DNA of 64,000 nucleotides from Deroplatys truncata (taxonomy: Eukaryota > Arthropoda > Insecta > Mantodea > Mantidae). This document shows, piece after piece, positions 33,749 to 45,939 of the stretch (the stretch's first letter is position 1; every line of letters begins with the position of its first letter). The stretch is taken from assembly GCA_030765065.1 (NCBI GenBank), contig CM060976.1:58140539-58204538 (forward strand). Reading direction: 5' to 3'. The notes beneath the pieces are model-generated. The model was given only the letters and a program-made list of their open reading frames with translations. It was not told the DNA's origin and made no database searches. The translations under genes and the position numbers were made by a program.

Positions 33749-33895
33749 TACTAGTAGGGTTTCGCATAGTGAAACAATATACAAACATACGCATACAGAT
33801 GTAACAATTCAGATTTACATAGTACATAGGTAGAATAATGCAAATCACTAGCATCGATACTGCAAGTCAAAATGCCCAAATGTACTCATAGTTTT

Positions 33896-34216
33896 TTACA
33901 CGTTTTGTCTTATTACAGAAATCTGTTTCATCAAAAGTTGAACGTCATTCATGTACTTTAAATGCCTCCAGACTATTGGTTCAGTAGTAAACACTTTGTC
34001 ATTTATAATCCCCCAAAGAAAGTCGCAAGTTGTTCGATCCGATGACTTTGCAAGCCATTCTGTGGTATCACTGTCTATCCAATCAGAGAAGTTATTAAGG
34101 AATGAGGGTAGGATCAGCCATAATGAGATGGTGCAACGTCTTGTTACCAAAGGAGTGAATGTCTCCGATCGTCGAAACGGATCATTATCAGGCATTTCCA
34201 ATCTTTTCCCGATCAT
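33896..34216 (-). pseudogene. Tc1/mariner-type transposase fragment
   Basis: A 106-residue minus-strand frame. IDSDTTEWLAKSSDRTTCDF, then LWGIINDKVFTTEP, match the last catalytic block (W-P-x-R-S-P-D-L-x-x-x-D-F-F-L-W-G) of IS630/mariner-type DDE transposases, with substitutions at key sites. Upstream, in another frame, a PSHYG-like remnant of the second Asp block can be read. No terminal repeats found around it, so it is an isolated fragment. Confidence 0.7.
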
Positions 34217-34289
34217 AGAATCAATTTATGGCGGAGCTCTTTGGGGCATTCTGGGGAAGGGAAAAGGGAGAAATGCAAAGTAGAGAGAT

Positions 34290-34905
34290 ATCTGTATATT
34301 TGCGCTATGTCAATAGTGAGAAATATTTTTTAAAAACTTTGAATTTTCCTTTAATATCCGATTCCATTCTCATTTACGACAAACAACATTATATTGTCAG
34401 AACGTGACGTACGCAAACATTCATCCAAAGCACAATAAATAAAATCATTTCTTTCAAAATAAAGTTATGTGAGTAACGAAAGCAGTAATAATACCTAGGG
34501 AGGTCCCGGGTTCAAATGCTGTGAATCCACCATTCTGGCTGGGATTATTCCATGATTTTTCTCAGTTTCCAAAGTAAATACCAGATTGAATATTTAATAC
34601 CACGACTCAAAGTGCCAGCTTAAGCCTAAAACAATAGTAAAATGAAAAATAGATAGTAATAGCGAATTCTCTGATAATTATTGCAGATAGAAGGACGGCA
34701 TCCTAATGCAATTATCCGACACGGTGTAGAAGCAGAGGTACCGTTGCTATGCAGGTGACCTCATGTACACGTATCAAAGCTGCTATCTTACTGTCACAGA
34801 AGAAGAGGTACAGTTGCTATGCACACAACTCTATGCATAGTGACTAAATAGCATGGTATGGTACAGAGATGAGATCTAGAAGGTTAACTATCCACACATA
34901 TATAT
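34290..34905. other. No gene; headless SINE piece inside
   Basis: 34498-34620 begins GGGAGGTCCCGGGTTCAAAT (a B box) and GGATTATTCCATGATTTTTC, a 5-prime-truncated copy of the short SINE family. The rest is unassigned AT-rich DNA. Confidence 0.5.
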
Positions 34906-34938
<33 letters not shown>

Positions 34939-34942
34939 CACC
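34906..34942. repeat. (CA)n microsatellite
   Basis: TATATACACACAC followed by interrupted CA units. Confidence 0.95.
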
Positions 34943-35019
34943 GATCTACGAAGTATTTTCTGATAAATCCCTCGCATTATGACACATTGTTAAAGCGTCG
35001 TAAAATAAATAGAAGGAAA

Positions 35020-35695
35020 AAATCTGATGTGTTACACTCACATGACTTTCTCTACTCTTGTACAAACGCTTATTCTCCATATGCTTCATGTTAATCGAGA
35101 TATCGAGATGTTAATCTTATTGCTAATTTTTTTGTAGATGCAAGGGGAATTGGTAGGCTTTAAGCGATAGTCAAATATTCTAAGAGGTGGTTGCTATGTG
35201 GAGTATTCCATTCTCTTTACCAGGACAAAAAAGATTAATAACGAATTCCCATTTGAGAAAAAGTAAAGTACTGGAAAATTTAAGGGAATGACAAGCAATA
35301 TCTCAAAAATGATTCACTCAAAAAAAGTATATGACAAATTGTGTATTTTAACGCGATCTACATTTTTGTGTAGCAAAATGTTGTGTATCTCTTATGGTTT
35401 ACCAGTTATGCAAAAGTCCTTCACAATGAAGAATATTTTTGGGGACATTCCCAGAAAATTCGAAATATACATTTTGTTTGTCATGAAAGTATCTTAAATA
35501 TTTGATATTTTAATTAAAATCGTTAGAGCCATTTTTGAGAAAATTAAACTTTTGGAAAAATATTCCATGTAAAGCGTAAAGCGTAATTTTCTTAAAAACC
35601 TCCGTGTCGCATCTCTGGAAGATACTGTACCTAAATACCAAGTTTGGTGTTTATCCGACTTATCGTTTCTGAGTTATGCTGTTCACAGACAGACA

Positions 35696-35738
<43 letters not shown>

Positions 35739-35878
35739 ACACACGGAGATGTTTCCAAAAGTCCTTTTTTTGGATTCAGGAGATCTCGAAACATGTATTT
35801 CCGGTGAAATGTTGGTATCGAATTTTTGAGTGGAATGCAATACTTCCCCTACTTACTATACGTAGTAGAGGAAGTAAA
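35020..35878 (-). mobile_element. HINE-like repeat, full, younger subfamily
   Basis: Complete copy, AATCTGATGTGTTACACTCA to TACGTAGTAGAGGAAGTAAA. The microsatellite has expanded to about 45 bp of AC (35697-35744). Frames at 35288-35497 and 35631-35840 are repeat sequence. Confidence 0.93.
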
Positions 35879-36519
35879 ACTAATATGCATAAAATAATGT
35901 CAGTACAATTAAACCATTAGTCTTATTCAACACATTCGTTAATTATTCTTTGAATCAACATGCTCCCAGCTCAGCCTCATCATCTGACTGTCTCACGCTA
36001 GGACAATGTAAAGCTAAAATACAAAGAGAGGGTTTTCAGGCATTCCACTAGCATGACTTCGAAATTGAGGTATAGTTGAATCACAAAAGCGTCTTCTGTT
36101 AAGGAAGGCGGATAATTTAATTTGGTAAATTTCTTAATGTAGTGTATGAAGTTTTTACTTTATTATTCTTTTTTTATTTCTTATTCTTTAACTTCATTTA
36201 TTTATTTGATTTTCCTGGAGTGACCACAGAGCCGCAGGGAAGGCACACGGAGCCTTTGGGAAACATAGATTGGGAAACTCTGAACTAGATCAATGATGAC
36301 TTCAGGCAACATATCAGTTGAATGAATATAATATTCACCCCTGGCAGTACCCTAAAAATACCAGTTAAATTCCTCATACGTCTAGCTAGATTCTGACAAG
36401 AGAAACAATTAACTCTTCTTCCGTTAATAACCAATGATTCTGGTCAAATACACATAGTTATGCTTGTTTACCCTTCTGTTTGACTTAAACGTTACTCGGT
36501 AAGATAATTTTATAAAAAT
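35879..36519. other. No gene seen
   Basis: AT-rich, no domain or repeat recognised. Confidence 0.5.
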
Positions 36520-36965
36520 CAGAAGTCTTTACTCACTCTACTGCAATTTATTCTTACAAAAGATTATTCTTCTAGCACTCCTTGTAAATAGAAATAAACC
36601 TTTAGCACACATTTACAAACGTCGTTTTAGGTATAATAAGGATATAATAGGCTAAAGTGATAATGAGATTTCTAAGAAGCAAGTCATTATGTACTGGCTT
36701 TGAAATACCAAAAAATGAATAACGAATTTCAGCTTGAAAGAAGTACAAGCATTTGAATTTTCAAACCAATAACAAAGAATATCTCGCAAATGGTTAACGC
36801 CATAAATTGTATCCTTTAATGATATCTACATTTGTTATGTTGGAAGTATTGTCTTGTTCTTACAAATTAAAAATTATAGAAAAGTGATCCAGTTGAAGAG
36901 TACTTCACAGACTATTTGTAAAATAATTCAAGATATATAGTTTATTCTTCATGCAAATATTTCCC
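36520..36965 (-). repeat. HINE-like fragment, old subfamily
   Basis: Core sequence only (AAAAAATGAATAACGAATTTCAG, AATATCTCGCAAATGGTTAA, CTTCACAGACTATTTGTAAA). Both ends lost. Confidence 0.65.
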
Positions 36966-37080
36966 GCACTATTCCCTACCATAAATAGCTTAATTAAAAA
37001 TTCAATTAATTTCCAGCCATAATTAATTTAATTATATTAATGTATTTCAAGTTCTGTTTGATGATTTCAAACGCATTATA

Positions 37081-37385
37081 AGGTACATTTAAGTTCAGAC
37101 TGTACAATATCTCCAAAACTAAGCGTTTAAGAAAGAAATGTCTTGAATAAAACGTGCTTGATACTATAGGGTAAAGTAAATTTAAATTGATCCTAATTGT
37201 AGGTTGTCATTTAAAAATATTAAATTGACCCTAAAATGACCATCCTCCATCCTCCAAATAAAACACGACTAATTACATTTACTTTCCCCCCTAATATCAA
37301 TCAACTTTTATTCAAGACATTCCTTTCTACAACGCTTAGTTTTGGAGATATTGCACAGTCTCAACTTAAATGGTCCACCCTGTAT
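37081..37385. mobile_element. Foldback (palindromic) MITE
   Basis: Two long imperfect inverted arms: 37082-about 37195 and about 37265-37380. Shared blocks include ACAATATCTCCAAAACTAAG / CTTAGTTTTGGAGATATTG and AATGTCTTGAATAAAA / TTTTATTCAAGACATT. A spacer of some 70 bp separates them. The outer edge reads CAGGGTGGACCATTTAAG (right, reversed). No coding capacity. Confidence 0.8.
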
Positions 37386-39395
37386 ATTATATGAACTAGT
37401 TAGCAACCTACGTCAATGCAATGATTGATAAACTTTGTTTTTGTAGCCATCGCAGAAGGAATCGACGCTAAGATTTCGTTACACCATTCTAGACTCATAG
37501 TTGGAAGTGGTTCGGTAGGACGCATACTCCGATATGTTCCGCGTTAAAGTGCCTGACATATTATACAAATGGAGCTTATAGATTAAAAAAAGTAATACGT
37601 ATGACATTGGGTCTACATTAAACTAGTATTTACGTCATTACATATAAATTACGAGAAACTGTGGAAATTGTAATCTCATAAGAATACACGCGAATATTCT
37701 GGCTAGCAGTGCAAGTTTGTTAAAGCTGTAATGGGTGTTATGTAATAAAAGTGACATACTAACGCCTTAATATATTCAAATAGTATTTGAGGCAGTATTT
37801 TTAACACTTAAATGATTATATAATATATAAACCCAATAAGAGTCCGCCTTAAAGCAATATTTGTATATAACAAGATATAAAAAGTGTATATTACAGTCAC
37901 TGCATATGTTTATATTGTTGTATACATGTGTAATAATGTTATATGAATGTATTATATAATTTAATAATGTAGGAGCTGTGAGAACAATAGGTTAATAGTT
38001 GCTAACAATGAGGTAACAATGAGGTAACCTTGAGGCAATAATGAATTAGAAAGTTTAAATGCTACTGGTAATTCTTGGAGCAACAGTAATGTAATTTTTG
38101 TGACAGTTTATAAATAGCCAATCAACAACCAGAAAAAAACTTAAGTTAAATGAAAGTATTCTATTGGAGTAGGATTAGCCAACCAGAAACTGAAATATAG
38201 CAAAATTTACAAATTCAGAGTTCAGTTGGTTGTAGACAGTGTTCCTAACCGGACGCGAGACACATCCTCGAGAGATTTAATACGTATTCGTGTGGGACGA
38301 AAAATAGTTTACCTGTTAAAAAGTGCAAGTAATTCATAAAAGAATCTCACAGCTCTCTCTATATCAGTGAAGTGTTATTTAAATCGTGTCAAGCATTAAT
38401 AAAAGGAGTGAAGTAAAATTATAATCTGTGTAAGCCTACATTCATCAGTCCACCACTCCCTGCTAAGACATTCATGTCTCTAAAAATAAATACTGACGCA
38501 GCCGAGGTAAACATAAATATATAATATTTAAAGAAACAGTCAAATTACAAAGTTAATATTTTTAAACTTGGGGCAAAGGCCATCGGAAAGTGCATATTTT
38601 GGGGCGAAGGCTACCGGAAACTTTTTACCATACGTGCAGTTGCAACTACTTCAAGTTCGGCTCCCCAACAGTCGAAATATAACACAAAACGTCTTGAAAT
38701 TCGCTCCCAAAGCGTGGGGTAAACAATATAAACAACTTCTTCATATTCAATGAAACGTGTGTGTTATTTAGATATTTAATCCTTGTTCGTCATTCCAAAC
38801 CCTGTTAAGAGTAAGGATATCAACCTGAGGGAATACAAGTTGGTATTTATTTATTATTTTACACTTTATTTGCTTCATTACCACTATTATTAAGTTATTT
38901 TGCCTACGCATACAGAGCTAGCCGTGGCTTATCTAACGTCATTTACACTATATAGGCAATTCTAATACACACACGATGTAGCCATAACACACACATAAAG
39001 CATCATTGTCCAGGGCAAGCTGAGTAGCACCAGGAACATCGCGACGCTGCTCGTCGACAACACAGGTAGGAATCGGCGTATAGAATTAAACTCAAAGAAA
39101 AATTCTTAAGTCTGTCAAGAAAGGGATTGGCATGTTGGGATCTGCTGGCTGACCAGAGGAACTGGCAAAACATAAGAAATTTCTTGGCTAAAGTGCGCGA
39201 AGCTAGGTCAAATTTGTTCAGTTAGTCAAAGGTAATTCATCTATAATTTCCCTTTTCTTGTTTTTTTGTGTTTAGTTTCTTTTCTGTTTATTTTGCCACC
39301 ATACATGTATCTTAAATATACATGTACGGTCAATGACCCATGCACTAAATTCTTGTGTAATAAGTTCAATAATTTGAAACCAATCAAAATATCTC
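37386..39395. other. No gene supported
   Basis: AT-rich. A short direct repeat AACAATGAGGTA occurs twice at about 38005-38028. TATAAATAG at about 38109 has no supported downstream exon. The frame at 38568-38753 is unassigned. I looked for LTR or LINE signals around 38.1-39.2 kb and found none that hold. Confidence 0.45.
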
Positions 39396-39437
39396 ACCCA
39401 TCCATCCATCCCTTCCTCCCACCATCCATCCACCCGT
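39396..39437. repeat. CCAT-rich simple repeat
   Basis: Irregular CATC/CCAT units, e.g. CCCATCCATCCATCCC. Confidence 0.85.
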
Positions 39438-39439
39438 CC

Positions 39440-39790
39440 TATTTAAACATTTGATATGTTGATCAAAGTCGTTAGAGTCAATTTTGGAAAAATCAAAAGT
39501 GACAAAACCTTTTCGATGCAAAGGGAGTGGGAGAATTTTTTGAAAATTTCTGTCGCATCATGAAGATACTGAATTTAAATACAAAGTTTGATATTTAATC
39601 GAATTTTCGTTTTGAGTTATGGTGTTGAAAGTCGAACGCGCATACACACACACGAAAGTTTGTCTAAAAATGTTCTGTTTCAATTTGATTTCAGAGAATC
39701 TCAAAACATGTATTTCTATAAAATCTTGATATTGAGTTTTTGGGTGGAATGCAATACTTCCCTCTCTTACTTTAGGTAAGAAGTAGATAA
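39440..39790 (-). repeat. HINE-like fragment (ACTTTCTC-end half)
   Basis: Holds the half from the core to the 5-prime end: GATCAAAGTCGTTAGAG, CTCAAAACATGTATTTC, GGGTGGAATGCAATACTTCC. Truncated at the CCAT repeat. Short CA tract at 39643-39652. Confidence 0.75.
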
Positions 39791-39853
39791 TCATATTTGT
39801 GGCGAAAAGTCTAGTGTCTATCAGGATCGTCCTCATGAAATGATTGAAGTAAC

Positions 39854-40051
39854 CTAGGTCTTTAAGGTTGTATACATAATGTTGCTAAAGCTCTTCTAAG
39901 ACTTATATTTGAATCAAAATCGTTAGCTCCATTTTTCGAAAATCAAAATTTTCGAAAAATATTCCATGTAAAGGGTGGTTGGTGGTAAGGAGATATTCTT
40001 GAAACTCTGTGTCGTATTCCTGGAAGATAGTGAATTTAATGCCAAGTTTAG
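39854..40051. repeat. 198-bp tandem duplication, first unit
   Basis: CTAGGTCTTTAAGG to GCCAAGTTTA; identical to 40054-40251 with a period of exactly 200 bp. It consists largely of HINE-like sequence. Confidence 0.95.
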
Positions 40052-40402
40052 GTCTAGGTCTTTAAGGTTGTATACATAATGTTGCTAAAGCTCTTCTAAG
40101 ACTTATATTTGAATCAAAATCGTTAGCTCCATTTTTCGAAAATCAAAATTTTCGAAAAATATTCCATGTAAAGGGTGGTTGGTGGTAAGGAGATATTCTT
40201 GAAACTCTGTGTCGTATTCCTGGAAGATAGTGAATTTAATGCCAAGTTTAGTAATTATCTGACTTTTCATTTTTGAGCTATGCTGTCCACACACAGATAG
40301 ACACACTGACATACACATACATGCTTCCAAAAATTCTGTATTTGGATTCAGGGCGTCTCAAAACATGTATTTCCGAATACATAGTAAAGAAAGTAAAAAA
40401 AA
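39900..40402 (-). repeat. HINE-like fragment carrying the 200-bp duplication
   Basis: Half copy from the AATCAAAATCGTTAGCTCC core block to ACATAGTAAAGAAAGTAAA. It lacks the CACATCAGATT end, and its central block is doubled by the tandem duplication. Confidence 0.75.
40054..40251. repeat. 198-bp tandem duplication, second unit
   Basis: Base-for-base identical to the first unit by direct reading. Either a very recent duplication or an assembly artefact. Confidence 0.95.
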
Positions 40403-40404
40403 AA

Positions 40405-41035
40405 CACGCAGATATCGTTTAAACACACAGTTTTTGCCAGAAGTTTCAAATCCAGCGGAGGACGATGGATTTTTCGGGAGTAAAAATCCCTAGCATTGCT
40501 TCCTTCGGAAGGGAAGTAAAGCCGGTGGGCTCGTGTCGTAGATTTACGGCACGTAAAAGAGCCTCAACCCTGATACAGAGGCCTCTGAGCAAAATTGCCA
40601 GTCTTTCACGCCCAATATTGAATGGGACGCTAAGGACCACAGCAGTTAAAGAGCGTTTATAAATAAAACTCAATTTCATTATGACAGAAACAGTTTTTAT
40701 GGCATTAACGATTATAGAGATACTCCTTTATTATTGCTCTGAATTTTCAAACACTTGTACTTATTTGAAGAATTTAGGACATTCGCTTCTCTCTCACAAT
40801 CAAGCAAAGGGTATGGAATTTCAGCATATAGCAATCCACTTTCTAAAACAACTGACTAACGCTTTGGATTTCAGTGTCCCCCTTGTATCCATAAAGAAAA
40901 GTGTAATGACACCAATCCCAGAAACGTTTATTTCTATTAAGATGGAGTAAACAGAACAATAGCTTTCGTAAGAATAGTTTGTAGATTGTAGAACAATAGA
41001 TAGATAATGTCATCTGAATATAATACATCGAATGT
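40405..41035 (+). repeat. HINE-like fragment, old subfamily, split by a SINE
   Basis: Left scrap GCAGATATCGTTTAAACACA (40409-40440), then a SINE, then TTTTTATGGCATTAACGAT to ACAATAGATAGATAATGTCA and a degenerate end at 41035. It abuts the next copy with no host sequence between. Confidence 0.65.
40448..40676 (+). repeat. tRNA-derived SINE, headless copy
   Basis: Starts inside the family just after the B box (CCAGCGGAGGACGATGG), then GCTTCCTTCGGAAGGG, CGTAGATTTACGGCACG, GAGGCCTCTGAGCAAAATTG and a tail with AAATAAAACTC. 5-prime truncation is typical of LINE-driven retroposition. The frames on both strands at 40446-40679 are this SINE. Confidence 0.8.
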
Positions 41036-41715
41036 TTACTTTCTCTACCATCGCCGGAAATCAATATTTTTGAACTCCTGAATCCAAAACAAGCGTTTTT
41101 AAAAAAGGTCCATGTATGTGTTTGTGTCTGTGAAGCCATAACTCAAAAACTAAAATAGGATAAAACCAAACTTGGTATTTAGGTTCAGTACCTTCCTTAA
41201 ATACGACACGAACATTTTCAAGAAAATTGCCCACCCCAAATAGCTTGGAACATTTTTCGAAAATTTTCTTTATTACAAAAATAGTTCTAACGATTTTGAT
41301 TAAAATACAATGTATTAAATATATTTACATGACAAAGAAAATGTGTATTTCGAATTTTCTGGGAATAGCCTGTGAAGTCCTCTTCATTCGGAAGAAATTT
41401 TGCATAATCTTGTGTAACTGGTAAATATTAAGCGATAGGCGGAAACGTACTGCACAAAAATCTATATCTCTTTACCACATACAATTTATTTCAAATAACT
41501 TTTTTTTGCGACATCAGCTATTTTCGAGATAACGTTAGGAATGTTAATAATTGTTCAATAATTTTGCCATTCTTTGCAAGTCCTTTCGATATTCAATGAG
41601 CTTCACGTTTGCACGCAAAGAGCAGATAGGAAAATAAGCTTTCGTAACAATAATTTGTATACCCACTAATAAGTGCTATGGGTAGAGAAAGAAATGTGAA
41701 TATAGCACATAAAAC
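41036..41715 (+). mobile_element. HINE-like repeat, old subfamily
   Basis: From TTTACTTTCTCTACCATCGC to GGTAGAGAAAGAAATGTGAA and ATAGCACATAAAACTT. Somewhat shortened at the first block and in the core. Confidence 0.82.
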
Positions 41716-41901
41716 TTTGTTTACTTTTCCTTGAAGGGAAAGAGAATGCTATTATAACTTCTGCATTTATGTATCATGCTTGTGAAAAACATTTGAAATC
41801 TATTTCCGCATGTTGTATATAACTAATTAATTACTTCACTTGTAATCGCATCTATGTAGACAAAAGTATCGTGAATGACGCAATAGGAATAGAAGAATTA
41901 A

Positions 41902-42763
41902 TTTTTACTTTCTCTAACACATACAAAGTAGCTAGAGGAAGTTTTGTGCTCCCCCTACAGAAATACATGTTTAGAGGGCACCCGAATAAGAAAAGCCATT
42001 TTTGAAAGTTGTCCTTTGTGTGATTATGTGTTGAACAGCATAATCCAAAAGCTAAAAGTCTGATAAATACCAAATTTCATATTTAAGTTCAGGTATCTTC
42101 CAAAGATGCGGCAAGGATGTTTTCAAGAGAATCATTTTGTGCCAAACTACCCTTTGCATGGAACTATTTCAAAATTTTGGATTTTCTCAAAAGTGGTTTC
42201 AATAATTTTGATTAAAATAACATATATTTTAGATGTTTACATACAAATAAAATGCATTACTTAAATCTTATGTAAATAGCCTGCGAAGTCACTTAATTGA
42301 TAAGGAGTTTTCATAACTTTTTGTAACTGGTAAACCATAAGAGACAGACCATAACGCATAATCCAAAGTGTGTGGATCTCTTTACAATCTAAAATTTATT
42401 CGAATGTCATTTTGTGTGATATTAGTCATTACCGAGATATTCGTTGTTATTGGTTTGAATTTCTCAATACCTAACTTTGTTATTTGTTTAAAGTGCTGTT
42501 GCTATTCAGTTGTTCCTCGCGATGTATGGAAAGCGTGTGTAATATTAACACCAGTATAATTATAGCAAACAGTGTTTAAAGATTTAACACTTTGTATCTA
42601 TAATGAAATGTGTACTGAAACTATTAATGCAAACGTTTAACTCAAATCAACTTGAAGTAGAGTAAACTTTTGCAAGAATAGTTTGTATACCCTATATAAA
42701 AATCTATAAACGATAAAAAGGATGATGGCTAGGGAAAGTCGTGTGAATGTGACATCCGATTTT
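41902..42763 (+). mobile_element. HINE-like repeat, full, old subfamily
   Basis: TTTTTACTTTCTCTAACACA at the start, GGCTAGGGAAAGTCGTGTGA and GTGACATCCGATTTT at the end. The TG tract is nearly lost. Confidence 0.85.
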
Positions 42764-42879
42764 AATGAATGTTGCAATATATCTATATAACCGTTTCCTG
42801 CTTATTTGGATTGGTAGGAAAGGTATGTGACTCTACTGTAGCAGATGTTTATTCAAAAAGCATAGTTTTTTAAACTTCC

Positions 42880-43156
42880 TCCGTGGTGTAGCGGTACCAT
42901 GCTAGTTTCTGGGTCATGAGGTCGCAAGTTCAAACATGGCGGAGGGCAATGGATTTTTTGGGCGTAAAAAATCCTTAGCATGACTTCCTTCGGAAGGGAA
43001 GTAAGGCCGTTGGTCCCGTGTCGTAGATTTACGGCATGTAAAAGAACCACAAGCCTGTTGAAGAGGCCTCGGAGCAAAATTTCTGTCTTTCACTCCCAAT
43101 TTAGAATGGGATGCTAAAAACCATGGTAATTAAGGAGCGTTCATAAATATCTCCAT
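42880..43156 (+). repeat. tRNA-derived SINE, full length
   Basis: CCTCCGTGGTGTAGCGGTAC (A box), CGCAAGTTCAAACATGGCGG (B box), then the family body (GGGCGTAAAAAATCCTTAGC, GACTTCCTTCGGAAGGGAAG, CGTAGATTTACGGCATG) and TTAAGGAGCGTTCATAAAT. Frames at 42853-43099 on the minus strand are antisense to it. Confidence 0.82.
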
Positions 43157-44617
43157 TTAAATTTCTACATAAGAGAGTAGGGTACATGACCGAATATCAC
43201 TATTCATTGTTCCCTATTAATGTATGCAAACTTTTCCTAAGTTGTCCGTGTTATTTTTACAAGATTTTGTTACTTTTTATCTAACAACTATTAGAGCTAT
43301 ATTTGAGCTGAAATTCATACACGTTGTTACCCAAGCTTTCTATTATAATACTGTGAATCAGTTTTTTGAAAACGCCGTTACTTTTTAAAATATTACTTTC
43401 TAAATTAACTATACTTTAAAACGAATATTCAAGATTATCCTTTAAGTGAATTGTTTAGAACTGTGCAAACTGAATTCACAGTTTCACTTATTTGGATATT
43501 AATAGCAGTGAAATGTTCAGGCCCGTAGCATCATTAGTGCAATAAAATGTGTCCCTGAATGTCAAAAATATTTAAACTGAGTAATAGAGGTTTAAAGATT
43601 TTTTAAAAACTTTCCCATTTACTTCTTTAAGAGTTCAGGTCTTTAATCAGGGTTCTTAGGAATTTCTTGGTTCTCAGATGGTTCCTATTCTAGTGAGTTA
43701 CAACATTTATATCTTTCAGTTTAGGAAAAGTACTCATATAAAAGAAAAACTGCAAAAGAGGGCGTGTCCTACATAAGCATTACTGGCATTAACTTCCATA
43801 TTAAGTATTTTAGATACTTAAAATTAGAATTTTGACTAAGAATTCTCGTTCTGTACATCTTAGATATTCAAAATATCGAAAAACGCTAATATTCAGTTGA
43901 CTGGCTGTCTTATCTTAGGCGCGGGTTTTTTATTAGCAGTAGCGCCAATGTGGGAGGCCTATGAAGCGACATTTCGCAGCCTCGCTACGTATTAAATACA
44001 GAAGAGGTTGATACATGCCTCTAAACAACCAAATTAGATGGTGCCGTGCAAACAAAAAGTACACCACCAAAATTAATAACTACGCAGGGAGTAATTTCAC
44101 ACCTGACACGTTTATTAAAATCAGTGTAGCAGCTAATGCGCTCAACAGTCCGAAATCGGTTAAAATGGGGCGCAGAATTGTGGTTTGCACACTCAGTTTC
44201 AGAAATGAAAGGAAACAGCTCATGTGAGCTAAAAAACGTTTCTCACCATTTCCTATGTTATATTTTAAGCTTTTCCTCCCACATGCGGCACATACAAAAT
44301 AAAGTAGCGTGAATGAGTAATTCCATTCCCTTATTGCCTTGTTACTCAAAGAAGTTTTCACAAGAACTATGCTATGTACAATGGCTACTTGTGACGTCAT
44401 TCACAAACGTATCTATTAGGTATATTAGAAGTGAGGTATAATGTCCTCTGGTATAAAAATAATTTCATAGATAAATATAGAAACAAGCAACGTTTAATAT
44501 ATTTAATTTACAAGCGTAATTTTCGTTGAACGTGCATGATGTTTACAACGAAGTTGTGTTTAATATTTATTTTATTAATATATCTATCTTACAAGAAAGA
44601 TTTACCATTTGAATTTT
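43157..44617. other. No gene supported
   Basis: AT-rich; opposing short frames at 44015-44227 and 44080-44400 overlap each other and have no known domain. Confidence 0.5.
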
Positions 44618-45488
44618 TTTTTTACTTTCTCTAGCACTTGCATAGTAGGTAGAGACGATATTGCATTCCACACAAAACTTCGATATCGAGATTTCACCGG
44701 AAATACATGTTTTGAGCCCCTGAATCCAAAGGAAAGTTAAGAAAAAGATCCGCGTACGCATGTGTGTGTCTGTGTGAACAGCATTACTCAAAAACGAAAA
44801 GTCGTATAAAAACAAACTTTGAGTTTTAGTTCTGTGGTATCTTCCAAAGATGCGATACGAAGGTTTTCAAGAATATCTCCCCACTCAAATTACCATTTAC
44901 ATGGAAGATTTTTAGAAATATTTTATTTTGAGAAAATTGGCTAATGATTTTGATTAAAATACCATATATTAAACATATTTATATGGCAAATAAAACGTAT
45001 ATCTCCAATTTCCTGAGAATAGTCTGTAAAGCCCTGGTCATTCGGAAACAATTTGATATAATCTTTTATAACTGATAAACATTGAGCGATAGACGAAAAC
45101 GTACTATACAAAAAATGTAGACCTCTTTAAAACACACAACTTATTTTAAATAACGTTTTTGTATATAAGCCATTTCCGAGATATCCCTTAATAATGGTTC
45201 GCATTTTTCAGTACTTCTTCATTCTTTTAAAGTCGGTTGACATTCAGTTGTTTTTCGAGAAACAGTATGGAATTATAAGGCCAGCATATAGCGTCCAGTT
45301 CTAAAACATTTGACTATCGCTGTTCCCTTTGTATCTATAACAAATGTGTAATGTAGCTACTTCTGCAAAGGTTTATCTTGATTAAAATGAAGTAGCTGGA
45401 TAAATAAGCTTTCGTAATAGTAATTTGTATACCCAATAATAAACGATAGAGTAGAGAAAGTCATGTGAATGTAACAAATCAAATTGTT
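44618..45488 (+). mobile_element. HINE-like repeat, full, old subfamily
   Basis: Complete copy from TTTACTTTCTCTAGCACTTG to AGTAGAGAAAGTCATGTGAA and GTAACAAATCAAATT. A T run precedes and a TTTT follows, as in other copies. Confidence 0.9.
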
Positions 45489-45781
45489 TTAGTTAAAATA
45501 CGCACACAATGAAGCATTGTACCTACAATGAATGAAAAACTGTTAAAGCAAGATTTATTTATGTTAAAAGACAAGTTGTCCGAGTTTGCCTCTGGATTTT
45601 CATTGTTTCAAACAATCAGTTACTAGCACGAAATATATTACTAATGTTTCCCCCAAAGTCAATAATCTTCATTTTTTACCACAAACTATTGTATAATAAA
45701 ACATTCTTTTCACGACATTTTCTGCAGAATAGTCAGTCTATGGAAGATGGTTATGCACCAGGGTGGATGTAGCGTATGTGT

Positions 45782-45866
45782 GTGCATTGTCGTGTTGGAC
45801 ACATTATTGCTGTGTAGTATGACGTTGTTGAACTAATTATTTTATTTGTGGCTTTGAATTCTTGTC
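45782..45866 (-). repeat. Inverted arm, left (85 bp)
   Basis: Reverse complement of 47311-47395 with about nine differences. Read on the minus strand both encode a stretch like EFKATN-x-II-x-ST-x-S-x-YTAIMCPTRQC. Origin unknown; possibly ends of an element or two opposing copies of a repeat. Confidence 0.75.
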
Positions 45867-45913
45867 TTATTTTTATTCCATATCCAGTTTTCACGTTGTT
45901 TTCTGTTTGTATG

Positions 45914-45939
45914 AGTGTGTGTGTGTGTGTGTGTGTGTG
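45914..45939. repeat. (GT)n microsatellite
   Basis: Thirteen GT units. Confidence 0.95.

Noticed and set aside
38050..38460. Solo LTR or LINE-related sequence
   Set aside because: TATAAATAG and a transcript-like stretch are present, but no TG/CA ends, duplication or second copy could be found.
44015..44400. Opposed frames of 70 and 106 codons
   Set aside because: They overlap on opposite strands, no domain in either.
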